Program-made: the position numbers and the translations under genes
In this document: positions 24,180-33,134 of the stretch, one piece after another
How positions within the stretch are numbered: position 1 is the first letter of the stretch
Layout of the letters: the number at the start of each line of letters is the position of its first letter
Notes under the pieces: generated by a model
Told to the model about the DNA's origin: nothing
The model's database searches: none
The model's input: only the letters and a program-made list of their open reading frames with translations
Assembly (NCBI GenBank): GCA_902763365.1
Contig: CACWRT010000004.1
Location: 1 to 54,680, forward strand
DNA length: 54,680 bases
Reading direction: 5' to 3'
Source of the DNA: an uncultured Ruminococcus sp.
Lineage (GTDB): Bacteria > Bacillota > Clostridia > Oscillospirales > Acutalibacteraceae

Positions 24180-26750
24180 TCATTCGGGTTCAACTTGTGT
24201 TTCTTCCGATACTTCAGGTTCTGATGATTCTTCCGGAGGTTCCGGTGAAGACTCAGGTGACGGTTCAACAGACGGTGTTTCTGCATCTATCTGCTGAGCG
24301 GTCTTGACACTCTTTATCTTGTTTGTAGCAGTTGATACATAGCTGTATACATCTGTTGTAGATGTTGCCTTATCTATCAGAGCCTTGTATTCGTTTCTGA
24401 TAGATACTATCTCCTGCTGCTGAGCTTCTTTGTAGTTGTTGAGGTTTACAAGATTATCTATTGTCTGCTTACCCTGATTCTTAGCGTCTTTAAGAGCCTT
24501 TTCCTGCTCTGCCTTCTGCCTGGACTCCTCAGCCTTCTTGCTTTCCTCGGCCTTGCGGCTTTCTTCTGCTTTTCTGGAAGCCTCATCCTTTGAGAGCTGA
24601 GCCTTGATGGATTCTTCTCTCTGCTTCTGTTTCTCACGCTCGGAGGATTCTTCCTTTGATATCTGTTCATCAGTCTTGATCTTAGATAGAGCGTTAATTG
24701 CAGTATCCTTGAGGCTGTTGATCTCATCAACAGACCTTGCCTCGTCTATACGTTTGAAATACTCATTCATAGTAGAATCAACAATACTCTTCTGAGTAGT
24801 ACGGTAATTCTTACCGGCAACAGAGTTCTGAATGTCATCCTTAGCAGCCTGCTTTCTGTCATTCAGTTCCTTCTCGGTAGCCTGACGATTGCTTTCTTCG
24901 ACCTCTGCATTCTTAGTGTCTATTGTTTTTATCTTGCTTATATCATCCACAGCCTTATTGAAGATCTCATTGATCTCTGTACGGCTTCTTGCGCTTTCAA
25001 TAAGCTTTGTATAATCTTCAAGGAGTTTATCAACCTGTTTCTGTTCAGCTTCCTCGTATTTATTCTGTTCGATGAAGTTTTTCAGTTCCTTGACTGCATT
25101 TTCCTTGCCGTCCTTGAGATCCTCAAAGAGTTTTTCATCGTCCTTTTCAGACCAGTCGGTTCTCTTGCCGTCATACCAGTTGATCTTCTTCTTATTGTAA
25201 GCTTCCTGGAATGTTGTAACATCCGGCTTCTGACCGCCGTAGGTGCTGTACCAGATGTCGGGGTAGAGGGTATCGGGATTCTCACGCGCTGTAGATGTAT
25301 CTACCTTTGTGGATTCGCCGTCACGTACCTTTCTTGCTACTACGACAAAACGGAACTGTGAGAAGTCATAAGTACAGGTGGAAAGTGTTACCAGAGTATC
25401 ATTTTCATTTACTGTTACAGGTGTGTCTATTATAGAGCGTTCACGGATCTGATATACGAAGTTAAGGAAATCGTATTCGTTCTCAAAATCGCCTCTGAGG
25501 TAATTGAAGAACTCACCCTGGCTTTCGAGGGTATTGGTTTTCATAATAGAGATGATCTTCCATTCACTCTTTTCATATATGGTATTGAAGGTGAATGTAG
25601 GGTTCTTCTTATAGAAGCTGAGATCCTCAAAATACTTGAGAGTACCGAACATTCTTCCGTCTCTCATATTGTGACCGTGAAGTATGAGGTTCTGAGAATC
25701 AAGATTGCTTCTGTAGTCAAGGAATACTGTACCGTAGGAATCGCTGTTTTTATAGAAATCCCTGTAGAGGTAGTACTCGTGGTCATAATCCTTGGGAGCC
25801 TGACATACAACGTAGTCTATCTTGGTATTGGGAACCTTGATCCAGCCTATAGTATCGCTGTTTTCCTTGACAAGCTTGCTGAAATCCACAAGTGTTCCCT
25901 GAGAACCGTCTATAGGCTTTTTGGTTATTACCTTGCCTGTTGCCGAATCGACTTCATCTTCGTCAACTACGAGCATTTGTTTTATCTGTTCGTTCTGGCT
26001 GTCGTTTACAGCAGGCTTTACAACAAGAAGATTTATAAGCATACAGGATGATACTATAAATGTTACTATTGCCAGCATAAGCACTACTTTTCTGATAACA
26101 TCAAAGGGTGAGTCGCCGCTGCACGGTATGAATCTTTTCCAGAGCTTCGGCTTTGCCTTAGGCTTGAGCAGGCTTTTGCAGACACTGTACAGAATAGTAT
26201 TGAAGTTTTCGCCTGCTGTTTTTTCTTCGGGAAGGAATACTATAAGTATCTGATTATACACAGTCGTGTAGGCTGTAATAAGCTTCTCTTTTTCCTTTTC
26301 TTCCGTTTCTTCTTCCGTATGAGTTTTTTTGGGCTGGCCCAGAACTACCACATTGTCCTCGCCTTCACCGTCGTCGATTTTGAGAGCAGGCATAACGGGG
26401 GTTATCTTATCATTCTTGTGGCGTTCGTCGATCATTGAATCAAGATCTATGACAGGCGCTTCTATCTTTTTGATCTTACCTTCTACGCCGAGTTCACGAA
26501 GACTTTCGATGACTTTTTCCTGATCGTTTTTTCTGAACGCATCGGCAACTGCGACAAGATGTATTTTTTCGCTGCCGCCGGCGCTTTCTTCCAGTGCATC
26601 TGTAAAGCTTTCCTGTGTGAGATTGATCTCTGTTTTATATATAACATTGATATCAATATCACCGAGCATCTTTACGGTATCCTCAAAATCCATTTCTGAG
26701 GTCTTAGCAAAGGATTTTCCGTTTCGGGGAAAATACAATTCGGAATTCAT
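24180..26750 (-). CDS. Unusually large class B sortase with N-terminal MoCF-like and C-terminal helical-repeat domains
   Basis: An 856-residue protein. Residues 1-210: cytosolic region resembling a degenerate MoCF fold. TM helix about 222-248 (VVLMLAIVTFIVSSCMLINLL). Residues about 290-490: class B sortase domain with catalytic H360 (LHGHN), C459 (LSTCTYDF) and R467 (FRFVVVA), all present. Residues about 530-830: three FIVAR-like helical repeats of about 65-75 residues (patterns NKYEEAEQKQVDKLLEDY, KNYRTTQKSIVDSTMNEY, NNYKEAQQQEIVSIRNEY) with a Glu/Lys/Ser coiled segment between the last two. Pro/Glu/Ser-rich tail. Typical sortases have 200-300 residues. AGGAG lies 8 nt before ATG 26750. No LPxTG-type substrate is seen in the window. 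Confidence 0.88.
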   Translation of the reverse strand: MNSELYFPRNGKSFAKTSEMDFEDTVKMLGDIDINVIYKTEINLTQESFTDALEESAGGSEKIHLVAVADAFRKNDQEKVIESLRELGVEGKIKKIEAPVIDLDSMIDERHKNDKITPVMPALKIDDGEGEDNVVVLGQPKKTHTEEETEEKEKEKLITAYTTVYNQILIVFLPEEKTAGENFNTILYSVCKSLLKPKAKPKLWKRFIPCSGDSPFDVIRKVVLMLAIVTFIVSSCMLINLLVVKPAVNDSQNEQIKQMLVVDEDEVDSATGKVITKKPIDGSQGTLVDFSKLVKENSDTIGWIKVPNTKIDYVVCQAPKDYDHEYYLYRDFYKNSDSYGTVFLDYRSNLDSQNLILHGHNMRDGRMFGTLKYFEDLSFYKKNPTFTFNTIYEKSEWKIISIMKTNTLESQGEFFNYLRGDFENEYDFLNFVYQIRERSIIDTPVTVNENDTLVTLSTCTYDFSQFRFVVVARKVRDGESTKVDTSTARENPDTLYPDIWYSTYGGQKPDVTTFQEAYNKKKINWYDGKRTDWSEKDDEKLFEDLKDGKENAVKELKNFIEQNKYEEAEQKQVDKLLEDYTKLIESARSRTEINEIFNKAVDDISKIKTIDTKNAEVEESNRQATEKELNDRKQAAKDDIQNSVAGKNYRTTQKSIVDSTMNEYFKRIDEARSVDEINSLKDTAINALSKIKTDEQISKEESSEREKQKQREESIKAQLSKDEASRKAEESRKAEESKKAEESRQKAEQEKALKDAKNQGKQTIDNLVNLNNYKEAQQQEIVSIRNEYKALIDKATSTTDVYSYVSTATNKIKSVKTAQQIDAETPSVEPSPESSPEPPEESSEPEVSEETQVEPE

Positions 26751-26852
26751 GCTTATCACTCCTGTATTATTTTAAGATTTTGCCGTTACTCAGCAGTGCT
26801 CCTGCTGAAATGATCAAATATATATTGTTAAATGGGGCAATCTCCATCGGTA

Positions 26853-28022
26853 TCATGTTATTTCTGTAATTTTAACATTTTCTACTGCATCTTTGACAAG
26901 AGTTTCCCATTCTATTTTATTTTGTTCGGAAATAACATTTTTAAGAACAGGCCGTGTTCTCGGGTGTTTCGGTGTAAATACCGTACAGCAGTCCTCATAA
27001 GGCTGTATGGAAATATCAAACGTATCTATTTTTCTTGATATCTCTATTATTTCCTCTTTATCCATCCCTATAAGCGGTCTGAAAACAGGCATATTGCAGG
27101 CTGCGTCCGTACAGGCTATGGCGCCTATAGTCTGACTTGCTACCTGACCGAGACTTTCTCCCGTTATCAGAGCCTGGCAGTCATTTTTCAGGGCTATTTT
27201 TTCTGCTATATCCATCATGAATCTTCTCATGATAATGGTGAAATATTCTTCGTGGCATTTGTCCCGTATTTCTTCCTGAAGCTTTGTGAAAGGTACGGTA
27301 TACATTGTCATTCTGCCGCTGTAGGCAGAGACCTTTTCGAGAAGCTGTCTGACTTTTTCTTCGGCTCTTTCGCTTGTATACGGGGGACTTGCAAAATGTA
27401 TGGCAGTAAGCTCTATGCCTCTTTTTGCCATCATATAAGCCGCAACGGGGGAGTCTATTCCGCCGGAAATAAGTATTGCGGCCTTTCCGCCGGTTCCAAC
27501 GGGTATGCCTCCGGCGCCCTTGAGCGAGCCTGCGTGGATATATGCAAAGTCGTCCCTGATCTCTACTGTAACAATAACATCAGGCTCATGCACATCTACA
27601 GCCACATCGGGATAGCGGTCGGCAAGACATCCGCCTACTTCTCTTGCAATTTCGGGAGAGGTAAAGGGAAACTTTTTATCGGAGCGCTTTGCTTCCACCT
27701 TAAAGCTTTTTGCAGCTACGAAGGTATCCTCAAGATAATCGCAGGCAGTCTGCTTAATGCTTTCGATATCCTTTGGCGCAGCGACTGCTCTTGAGAAAGC
27801 AGCGATGCCGAATATCTTTGAGATGCACTCCGCCGCTTCATCCATGTCGATATCATCAAATACGGGAGTTACCGTAATGATGGACTGGGAGTTTTTTACC
27901 TTAAAAGCTCCTATCTTATGGAGTCGGTGCTTAATGCTTTTTATAAGCTTATCTTCAAAGTTTTTGCGGTTAAGACCCTTCAGAACGATCTCACCGAGTT
28001 TGATAAGAATAACTTCTTTCAT
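26853..28022 (-). CDS. thiI: tRNA 4-thiouridine sulfurtransferase ThiI
   Basis: A 389-residue protein, the usual Gram-positive form without the rhodanese domain. Order: N-terminal ferredoxin-like domain (VILIKLGEIVLKGLNRKNFED), THUMP domain (about 60-165), and a PP-loop ATP pyrophosphatase with ISGGIDSPVAAYMM near residue 187 and LITGESLGQVASQT. It adenylates and thiolates U8 of tRNA using sulfur from the adjacent cysteine desulfurase, whose gene lies 74 nt upstream on the same strand. It may also serve thiamine synthesis. Confidence 0.95.
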   Translation of the reverse strand: MKEVILIKLGEIVLKGLNRKNFEDKLIKSIKHRLHKIGAFKVKNSQSIITVTPVFDDIDMDEAAECISKIFGIAAFSRAVAAPKDIESIKQTACDYLEDTFVAAKSFKVEAKRSDKKFPFTSPEIAREVGGCLADRYPDVAVDVHEPDVIVTVEIRDDFAYIHAGSLKGAGGIPVGTGGKAAILISGGIDSPVAAYMMAKRGIELTAIHFASPPYTSERAEEKVRQLLEKVSAYSGRMTMYTVPFTKLQEEIRDKCHEEYFTIIMRRFMMDIAEKIALKNDCQALITGESLGQVASQTIGAIACTDAACNMPVFRPLIGMDKEEIIEISRKIDTFDISIQPYEDCCTVFTPKHPRTRPVLKNVISEQNKIEWETLVKDAVENVKITEIT

Positions 28023-28096
28023 TATTTCACCTTTTTATGATAAAATTATTTTACTGAAAAATATCAAAACATCCACTATTCATTCTATCATACTTA

Positions 28097-29233
28097 TCAG
28101 CTTCTTGCAAGAGTAGAAATTGCGATTTTAAGATTGTTTACAAGAATATTTGCATCATCTTCGTTGTTTTGGTCAGAAAAGCTTATTCTTATGGTCGAAT
28201 CTGCTCTTTTTGCGTCATATTTCATTGCTTCCAGGACATGACTTTTGTGACCTTTGGCGCAGGCCGAACCGCTGGATACAAAAATATTTCTTTCTGCCAG
28301 AAAATGCAGCAGGGTTTCCGAGCGGAATCCGGGGACAGAAAAGCTGATAATATAAGGAAGGCAGTTTTCATCCGAGTTTATGATTATACCGTCTGTTTCC
28401 GATAAGACGCGCCTGAAAAAGCCGTTGAGTTCTTTTATTCTTCCGGCTTCATTTTTGTCGTAAACCTCCACTGCCTTGCCCATAGCGCAGATAAGCGGAG
28501 CAGCCTCTGTACCGGGGCGGAGTTTTCTTTCCTGCATACCGCCGAAATGCAGAGGAACTATCCTTGCGCCCTTGCGAACATACAGTGCGCCGACGCCTTT
28601 CGGAGCGTGTATCTTATGTCCACTGACAGTCATAAGGTCGATACCGTATTTTTTAGGTGACAAGGGCATTTTCATATATGCCTGTACGGCGTCAACATGG
28701 AAGAGTGCCGGAGAATCTGCGGCAGTTATAAGTCTTTTAACAGTACTCAGCGGCTGTACAGAACCCAGTTCGTTATTGACCGCCATTATGCTTACCAGTA
28801 TAGTATCTTTTGTTATGGATTTTTTTATATCTTCCTTTTTCACGCATCCGTTTTCGTCAGGGGGAAGATATATCACTTCAAAGCCCTGCTTTTCAAGCTG
28901 CTGCATAGTTTCGTAGACGGAAGAATGTTCTATTGCTGTCGTAACTATGCGGTTTCCGCGTCTTTTCAGGGCGTTTACTGCGCCGAGAACAGCGGTATTG
29001 TTTCCTTCCGTGCCGCCTGATGTGAAATATATCTCTTCCGCAGACGCTGAAAGAGAGTCGGCTATTATCCTGCGGGCATTAGTTATTTCATGCTCTGCTT
29101 CAAGTCCTTTTGAATGAAGTGAAGAAGGGTTGCCCCATATTTCTGTCATTATCCTATATGCCTCATCGGCAGCAGCCTTACACACTCTTGTGGTAGCGCT
29201 GTTGTCAAGATATACTTCTTTCAACTTTATCAC
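28097..29233 (-). CDS. Cysteine desulfurase (NifS/IscS-like, ThiI partner)
   Basis: A 378-residue PLP enzyme. YLDNSATT start, SGGTEGNN, the PLP-lysine motif SGHKIHAPKGVGAL, and the active-site cysteine C325 in SSGSACAKG. It takes sulfur from cysteine and, by gene position, passes it to ThiI, as the NifZ-ThiI pair does in Bacillus. There are no iscU or other Fe-S assembly genes beside it. GTG 29233 lies 5 nt after AAGGA; an in-frame TTG at 29224 is a less likely start. Confidence 0.93.
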   Translation of the reverse strand: MIKLKEVYLDNSATTRVCKAAADEAYRIMTEIWGNPSSLHSKGLEAEHEITNARRIIADSLSASAEEIYFTSGGTEGNNTAVLGAVNALKRRGNRIVTTAIEHSSVYETMQQLEKQGFEVIYLPPDENGCVKKEDIKKSITKDTILVSIMAVNNELGSVQPLSTVKRLITAADSPALFHVDAVQAYMKMPLSPKKYGIDLMTVSGHKIHAPKGVGALYVRKGARIVPLHFGGMQERKLRPGTEAAPLICAMGKAVEVYDKNEAGRIKELNGFFRRVLSETDGIIINSDENCLPYIISFSVPGFRSETLLHFLAERNIFVSSGSACAKGHKSHVLEAMKYDAKRADSTIRISFSDQNNEDDANILVNNLKIAISTLARS

Positions 29234-29247
29234 CCAATTCCTTTTTT

Positions 29248-29261
29248 AATGAATAATGAAT
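29248..29261. repeat. Short heptamer pair AATGAAT
   Basis: Two exact AATGAAT units followed by AATTATA, same family as 4964, 33014 and 35100. Confidence 0.55.
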
Positions 29262-29321
29262 AATTATATAGGTCCGGAGCTTTTTATCTGTTTTTTACTT
29301 TTTGATTTTTTATCCGGCCAT

Positions 29322-29377
29322 GCTTTGAGCTTTAAACTATAAGCCTTGAACTGCGAAGCCGCTTTGAGCTGCGAAGC
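29322..29377. repeat. Heptamer-phased repeat before spoVAC
   Basis: Eight units in 7-nt phase: GCTTTGA, GCTTTAA, ACTATAA, GCCTTGA, ACTGCGA, AGCCGCT, TTGAGCT, GCGAAGC. They are degenerate but period-7, and they share words with 21614-21652. Confidence 0.6.
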
Positions 29378-29405
29378 ATATTATGACTTCTTTCCGGTGA
29401 TAATA
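29376..29405 (+). promoter_or_regulatory. Possible sigma-F/sigma-G promoter of spoVAC
   Basis: GCATA (29376-29380), 18 nt, GATAATA (29399-29405). This resembles the forespore consensus (G-x-ATA, 18 nt, CATAxTA) and fits sigma-G control of spoVA genes. The leader to the ATG is about 20 nt. Confidence 0.5.
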
Positions 29406-29433
29406 ATAACAGTCAGGAAAGGAGCGGTAATTT

Positions 29434-29877
29434 ATGAATATTACTAAAGAAGAATATGCTAAAATGTTAAACAGAACCGTACCTAAGAGCAAAATGCTCA
29501 GGGATTGTGCCGGGGCTTTTATCGGCGGCGGTATCATCTGTACCATAGGTCAGTTCATCAGCGATATGTATACCTTAGCGGGTTTTGCAGACAAAGATGT
29601 TTCATGCCTTACAAGTATTACACTTGTTTTTTTTGGAACGCTATTTACATTTTTAGGCTGGTACGACAATATAGCCAAATATGCGGGGGCAGGCACTCTT
29701 GTACCTATCACGGGATTTGCCAATGCTGTAGCGTCCCCGTCAATGGAGTTCAAAAGCGAAGGGCTTGTCCTGGGAACAGGCGCAGGTATGTTTTCCATTG
29801 CAGGTCCTGTGATAGCTTACGGTACTGCCGCTTCTGTGATATACGGCATACTTTTGTATATTGCAAGGATGCTGTGA
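29434..29877 (+). CDS. spoVAC: Stage V sporulation protein AC (SpoVAC)
   Basis: A 147-residue membrane protein with three or four helices and family motifs KMLRDCAGAFIGGGIICTIGQ, LGWYDNIAKYAGAGTLVPITGFANAV and GMFSIAGPVIAYG. SpoVA proteins form the inner-membrane channel for Ca-dipicolinate uptake in sporulation and release in germination. Usually spoVAC, spoVAD and spoVAE form an operon; here spoVAC stands alone. AAAGGAG lies before the ATG. Confidence 0.92.
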   Translation: MNITKEEYAKMLNRTVPKSKMLRDCAGAFIGGGIICTIGQFISDMYTLAGFADKDVSCLTSITLVFFGTLFTFLGWYDNIAKYAGAGTLVPITGFANAVASPSMEFKSEGLVLGTGAGMFSIAGPVIAYGTAASVIYGILLYIARML

Positions 29878-29904
29878 CCCTCTTGCCGACGGTTCCGCAG
29901 CACG

Positions 29905-30053
29905 TAATACTGTCAACTAAAAAACAATTGACAAAGTTTCGCTCAAGCCTTTTCAAAGGCTTGCAGGATCCGGGGGCTGCGCCCTTGGTCGCTGCGTTAG
30001 CAGCGAAACAAATTTCCAAATCTTTCGTCAATGTCTTAGGTTGACATTATTGC
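29905..30053. mobile_element. MITE-like element with terminal inverted repeats and flanking direct repeat
   Basis: Ends AATACTGTCAAC (29906-29917) and GTTGACATTATT (30040-30051) are inverted copies matching at 11 of 12. The 10-bp word CCGCAGCACG flanks both sides (29895-29904, 30054-30063), like a target duplication. The interior has GTTTCG/CGAAAC, an AAGCCTT/AAGGCTT hairpin and GCTGC-GTTA-GCAGC. There is no ORF of its own. The core recurs at 33135-33248. Confidence 0.55.
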
Positions 30054-30236
30054 CCGCAGCACGGGTTCGTTCCGGGCTTGTCGATGCTCGTCGATAAAGC
30101 TTAATTATTTTAAACTCAGGATCAAGGCATGATCCGGCGCAGTATAAAAATTTATATAATCGTACATTTTATTGTATATAAAGACACTTTTCAATGCTAT
30201 TTTTGTAAAAAACAATTATTTTTTAAAGATATATTA

Positions 30237-30265
30237 TTGTAAATCGGCGAGAAGTGTGTTATCAT
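30237..30265 (+). promoter_or_regulatory. Promoter of the flavin reductase-rubredoxin gene
   Basis: TTGTAA (30237-30242), 17 nt, TATCAT (30260-30265). A GGATCA/TGATCC hairpin at 30119-30135 lies upstream; the remainder of 30064-30236 is AT-rich and shows nothing else. Confidence 0.6.
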
Positions 30266-30352
30266 TAGAAAAACAGCAAAATTGTTCAGAGTTCGGTCGG
30301 ACCTGATACTTATCCGGCATATTCTTTACTATCGCTGAAAGGAGCTAAAAAA

Positions 30353-31000
30353 ATGTACGACAAGATACTAACCTCCTTATCCTACGGTATGTTTGCCGTA
30401 GGCGTAAGGGGTGACAACGAACCAAACGCCTGCATAGTAAATACAGTAATGCAGATATCGTCCCTCCCAATGACTATTGCAGTCAGTATCAACCACAATA
30501 ATTACACCAACGAATGTATCAAAAAAACAGGAGAGTTCACCGTAAGTGTTCTTTCCGAGAATACATCGGGCACTGCGATAGGCGCTCTCGGATATACCTC
30601 GGGTCGTGAAACCAATAAGCTTGCAAATGTCAGGTACAAGATCCTCAGAGAGGGCGCGCCCGTTATTCAGGAGGATATTTGCTGCTGGTTTTTATGCAAG
30701 GTCGTACATCAGGTAGAAACTGTTACTCATACCGTTTTCATTGCGGAACCTGTTGCGGGCAGCGAAAAAATAAAGGGCAAGCCTATGACATACGATTATT
30801 ACCGTAATGCTATTAAAGGAAAATCCCCTAAGTATGCGCCGACTTATGTTCCCGAAGAGGAAGAGAAAACAGATAAGTATGTCTGCAATATCTGCAAGTA
30901 TGAGTATTCGGACAGTCTTATACCCTTTGATGAGCTTCCGGATGACTGGGTATGCCCGATCTGCGGCGCTCCGAAGTCCGTTTTCAAAAAAGAAACATGA
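30353..31000 (+). CDS. Flavin reductase-like protein with a C-terminal rubredoxin domain (Hrb type)
   Basis: A 215-residue two-domain redox protein. Residues 1-155 are an FMN-binding split-barrel flavin reductase domain ([37 protein letters not shown]). Residues about 170-215 are rubredoxin with CNIC ... CPICG iron ligands ([20 protein letters not shown]). This is the layout of high-molecular-weight rubredoxin of clostridia, which passes electrons from NADH to a flavodiiron protein for O2 or NO removal. No flavodiiron gene is adjacent. AAAGGAG lies 8 nt before the ATG. Confidence 0.9.
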   Translation: MYDKILTSLSYGMFAVGVRGDNEPNACIVNTVMQISSLPMTIAVSINHNNYTNECIKKTGEFTVSVLSENTSGTAIGALGYTSGRETNKLANVRYKILREGAPVIQEDICCWFLCKVVHQVETVTHTVFIAEPVAGSEKIKGKPMTYDYYRNAIKGKSPKYAPTYVPEEEEKTDKYVCNICKYEYSDSLIPFDELPDDWVCPICGAPKSVFKKET

Positions 31001-31191
31001 ATATTGTCTTTCTGACATAGATTTTATCATATTTCTTTACATATGTCAAGCATACTTGTCAAAATTCACAGTAAACTTGACGAATAATAGGGATTAGTTT
31101 TAGTTTATAGAATTATGTTGACCGATGGCGGCTGATTTGTAAACCGGAACAGCATGACCCTTGCAATAGTTTTGATTTGGAGTTACTTAAT

Positions 31192-32109
31192 ATGAAGATA
31201 AAAGAAATACAGGACGAGATACTTCGTCTTAAAAAAGAAAAGGATATATGTATACTTGCGCACAGCTATCAGGCGCATGAGATACTGGAAGTAGCGGATT
31301 TTACAGGCGATTCCTATGCTTTGAGCAAGCTTGCGGCAACTGTGCCCAATAAGACCGTGATTATGTGCGGAGTAAGATTTATGGCGGAAACCGTTAAAAT
31401 GCTTTCTCCCGAAAAGAAGGTAATACTTTCCTGTCCCTGGGCAGGCTGTCCTATGGCGGAGCAGATGGATAAGGAGCTTATCGAAGGTGTAAAGCCTCAG
31501 TTTGAGGGCTATACAGTTGTGGCTTATATCAATACAACTGCGGAGCTTAAAACCGTATGTGACGTATGCGTTACATCATCCTCAGCTGTAAAAATTGTCA
31601 AAGCAATAGAGAATAACAATATCTTATTCATACCCGACTGTAACCTTGGCGCTTTTGTGGCTGCGCAGGTTCCCGAAAAAAATATACGGTTCCTTCAGGG
31701 CGGGTGTCCTGTTCATGCGGCAGTTACAAAGGCTCATGCGGAAAATGCAAAGGCGCTTCATCCCGATGCAGAGCTTCTTGTGCATCCCGAATGTCGTCCT
31801 GCTGTTGCGCAAATGGCTGACTATATCGGTTCTACCTCAGGCATAATGGAGTATGCGAAAAAATCTGACAGTAAGGAATTTATTATCGGTACAGAAAACA
31901 GTATTGCCGAGCATTTGCAGTATGAATGTCCCGATAAAAAGTTCTATCCGCTTTCTAAGGAGCTTATCTGCCCGAATATGAAGGCTACTACACTTATGGA
32001 TGTTTTGGGATGTGTTCGCGGAGAGCATGGAGAAGAGATCGTAATGAGCGATGAATTAATAGCGAAAGCAAGAAAGTGTATAGATAAAATGATAGAGCTT
32101 GGCGGCTGA
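31192..32109 (+). CDS. nadA: Quinolinate synthase NadA
   Basis: A 305-residue 4Fe-4S enzyme that condenses iminoaspartate with dihydroxyacetone phosphate to quinolinate for NAD synthesis. Motifs are LAHSYQAHEILEVADFTGDS, MCGVRFMAETVKML, VCVTSSSA, HPECRPAV and LGCVRGEH, which contain the three cluster cysteines. nadB and nadC are not next to it, although the three usually form an operon, so they must be elsewhere or the organism uses a partial route. ATG 31192 lies 9 nt after GGAG; the upstream TTG (31177) is rejected. Confidence 0.95.
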   Translation: MKIKEIQDEILRLKKEKDICILAHSYQAHEILEVADFTGDSYALSKLAATVPNKTVIMCGVRFMAETVKMLSPEKKVILSCPWAGCPMAEQMDKELIEGVKPQFEGYTVVAYINTTAELKTVCDVCVTSSSAVKIVKAIENNNILFIPDCNLGAFVAAQVPEKNIRFLQGGCPVHAAVTKAHAENAKALHPDAELLVHPECRPAVAQMADYIGSTSGIMEYAKKSDSKEFIIGTENSIAEHLQYECPDKKFYPLSKELICPNMKATTLMDVLGCVRGEHGEEIVMSDELIAKARKCIDKMIELGG

Positions 32110-32175
32110 AACAAACAATATAGGGCATGACGGGAAACCGTTGTGCCTGTTTTTGACCTTAGGGATGGTGAGAGC

Positions 32176-33006
32176 GTGAGTCGGAACGAAAGATTGAAGG
32201 CTAAAAATGAATTGCAGAGAAGCCGCATAAAACGCGGCGGTTCGGGTCTTGGCGGCAGCTTTGTACCCGAAGGAGAAGCAGGACTGGGGCTTAAAAGAGC
32301 CGTTGTTATAATGCCTGTTGTTATCATTGTGATAATAATAATTACATTATTAGTGGGGCTTCATCAGTTCCGCTCCCTTTATGATGCGGATATGTCTTCA
32401 AGACATGAAAGTGTTGTCAGCCGTGCCGAAAAAGAAACGGATGAGGGTAAGCTTCTTCTGACAGTCTCTCCGTCAGAACCTTTGCCCTCGGATTTTCGTA
32501 CAGATCTTGTTTCTGTAGAAGATATTCAGGTAGACCGCATAATGTTAAACGATCTGAAAGCCATGCTGGCGGCTGCCGAAAAAGACGGGCTTGCACTCAG
32601 GCTTACGGGGGGATATGTTTCTGCCGAACAGCAGCAGGAAATGTTCAGCAGCGAAGTCAGCAGACTCATGAGCAGCGAGGGTCTGACAAACACTAATGCT
32701 ATAGAAAAAGCCGAAAAGACTATTCCCGCCGGTGATCACAGCGAAAGGCAAAGCGGTATGCTTGTAACATTTGCGTCGGGAAAGGACAAGGATTTTTCTC
32801 AGACGGAAGAATACAGATGGCTGATACGAAATTCAATGAAATACGGGTTTATACTGCGCTATCCCGAGAGCGGTGAAAAAAGCACAGGATTTTCCTTTGA
32901 TCCAACAGCCTTCCGCTATGTAGGAAAGGAAAATGCTTCCAAAATAGTAACACTCAACATGACCCTTGAGGACTATTCATCATACCTCAAATCAAGAGAA
33001 AACTGA
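32176..33006 (+). CDS. VanY-fold (M15) membrane protein lacking the zinc ligands
   Basis: A 276-residue protein: basic cytosolic N-terminus, one membrane helix (VVIMPVVIIVIIIITLLVG), and an extracellular domain following the D-Ala-D-Ala carboxypeptidase VanY pattern (LTGGYVSAEQQQEMF, EEYRWLIRNSMKYGFILRYP, FRYVG, MTLEDYSSYL). The zinc motif SxHxxGxAxD reads S189-E-R191-Q-S-G-M-L-V-T198, and the EPWH motif reads D242-P-T-A245. All three zinc ligands and the catalytic Glu are altered, so it should be a non-catalytic peptidoglycan-binding relative. GTG 32176 is close to AGGGATGGTG; GTG 32143 is an alternative. Confidence 0.75.
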   Translation: MSRNERLKAKNELQRSRIKRGGSGLGGSFVPEGEAGLGLKRAVVIMPVVIIVIIIITLLVGLHQFRSLYDADMSSRHESVVSRAEKETDEGKLLLTVSPSEPLPSDFRTDLVSVEDIQVDRIMLNDLKAMLAAAEKDGLALRLTGGYVSAEQQQEMFSSEVSRLMSSEGLTNTNAIEKAEKTIPAGDHSERQSGMLVTFASGKDKDFSQTEEYRWLIRNSMKYGFILRYPESGEKSTGFSFDPTAFRYVGKENASKIVTLNMTLEDYSSYLKSREN

Positions 33007-33013
33007 CAGTATT

Positions 33014-33055
33014 AATGAATAGTGATAAGGAGTTAGGAGTTAGGAATTAGGAATT
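33014..33055. repeat. Composite heptamer array (AATGAAT, then AGGAGTT/AGGAATT)
   Basis: Six units in one 7-nt phase: AATGAAT, AGTGATA, AGGAGTT, AGGAGTT, AGGAATT, AGGAATT. Two heptamer types are joined without loss of phase. Confidence 0.8.
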
Positions 33056-33134
33056 AAATATAGTTTTTTCTTAGATGGCTGATGTAGCAGTTCAGTGCAA
33101 AGATTATGTAAGGAGAAAAATGCATAATAAAGAT

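Noticed and set aside
29505-30044. 179-codon plus-strand frame
   Set aside because: Shadow of spoVAC that continues into the MITE-like element; Cys/Arg/His composition is not protein-like.
31100-31191. Possible NAD-related riboswitch before nadA
   Set aside because: No NAD riboswitch consensus or NiaR-type operator could be seen in the short leader.
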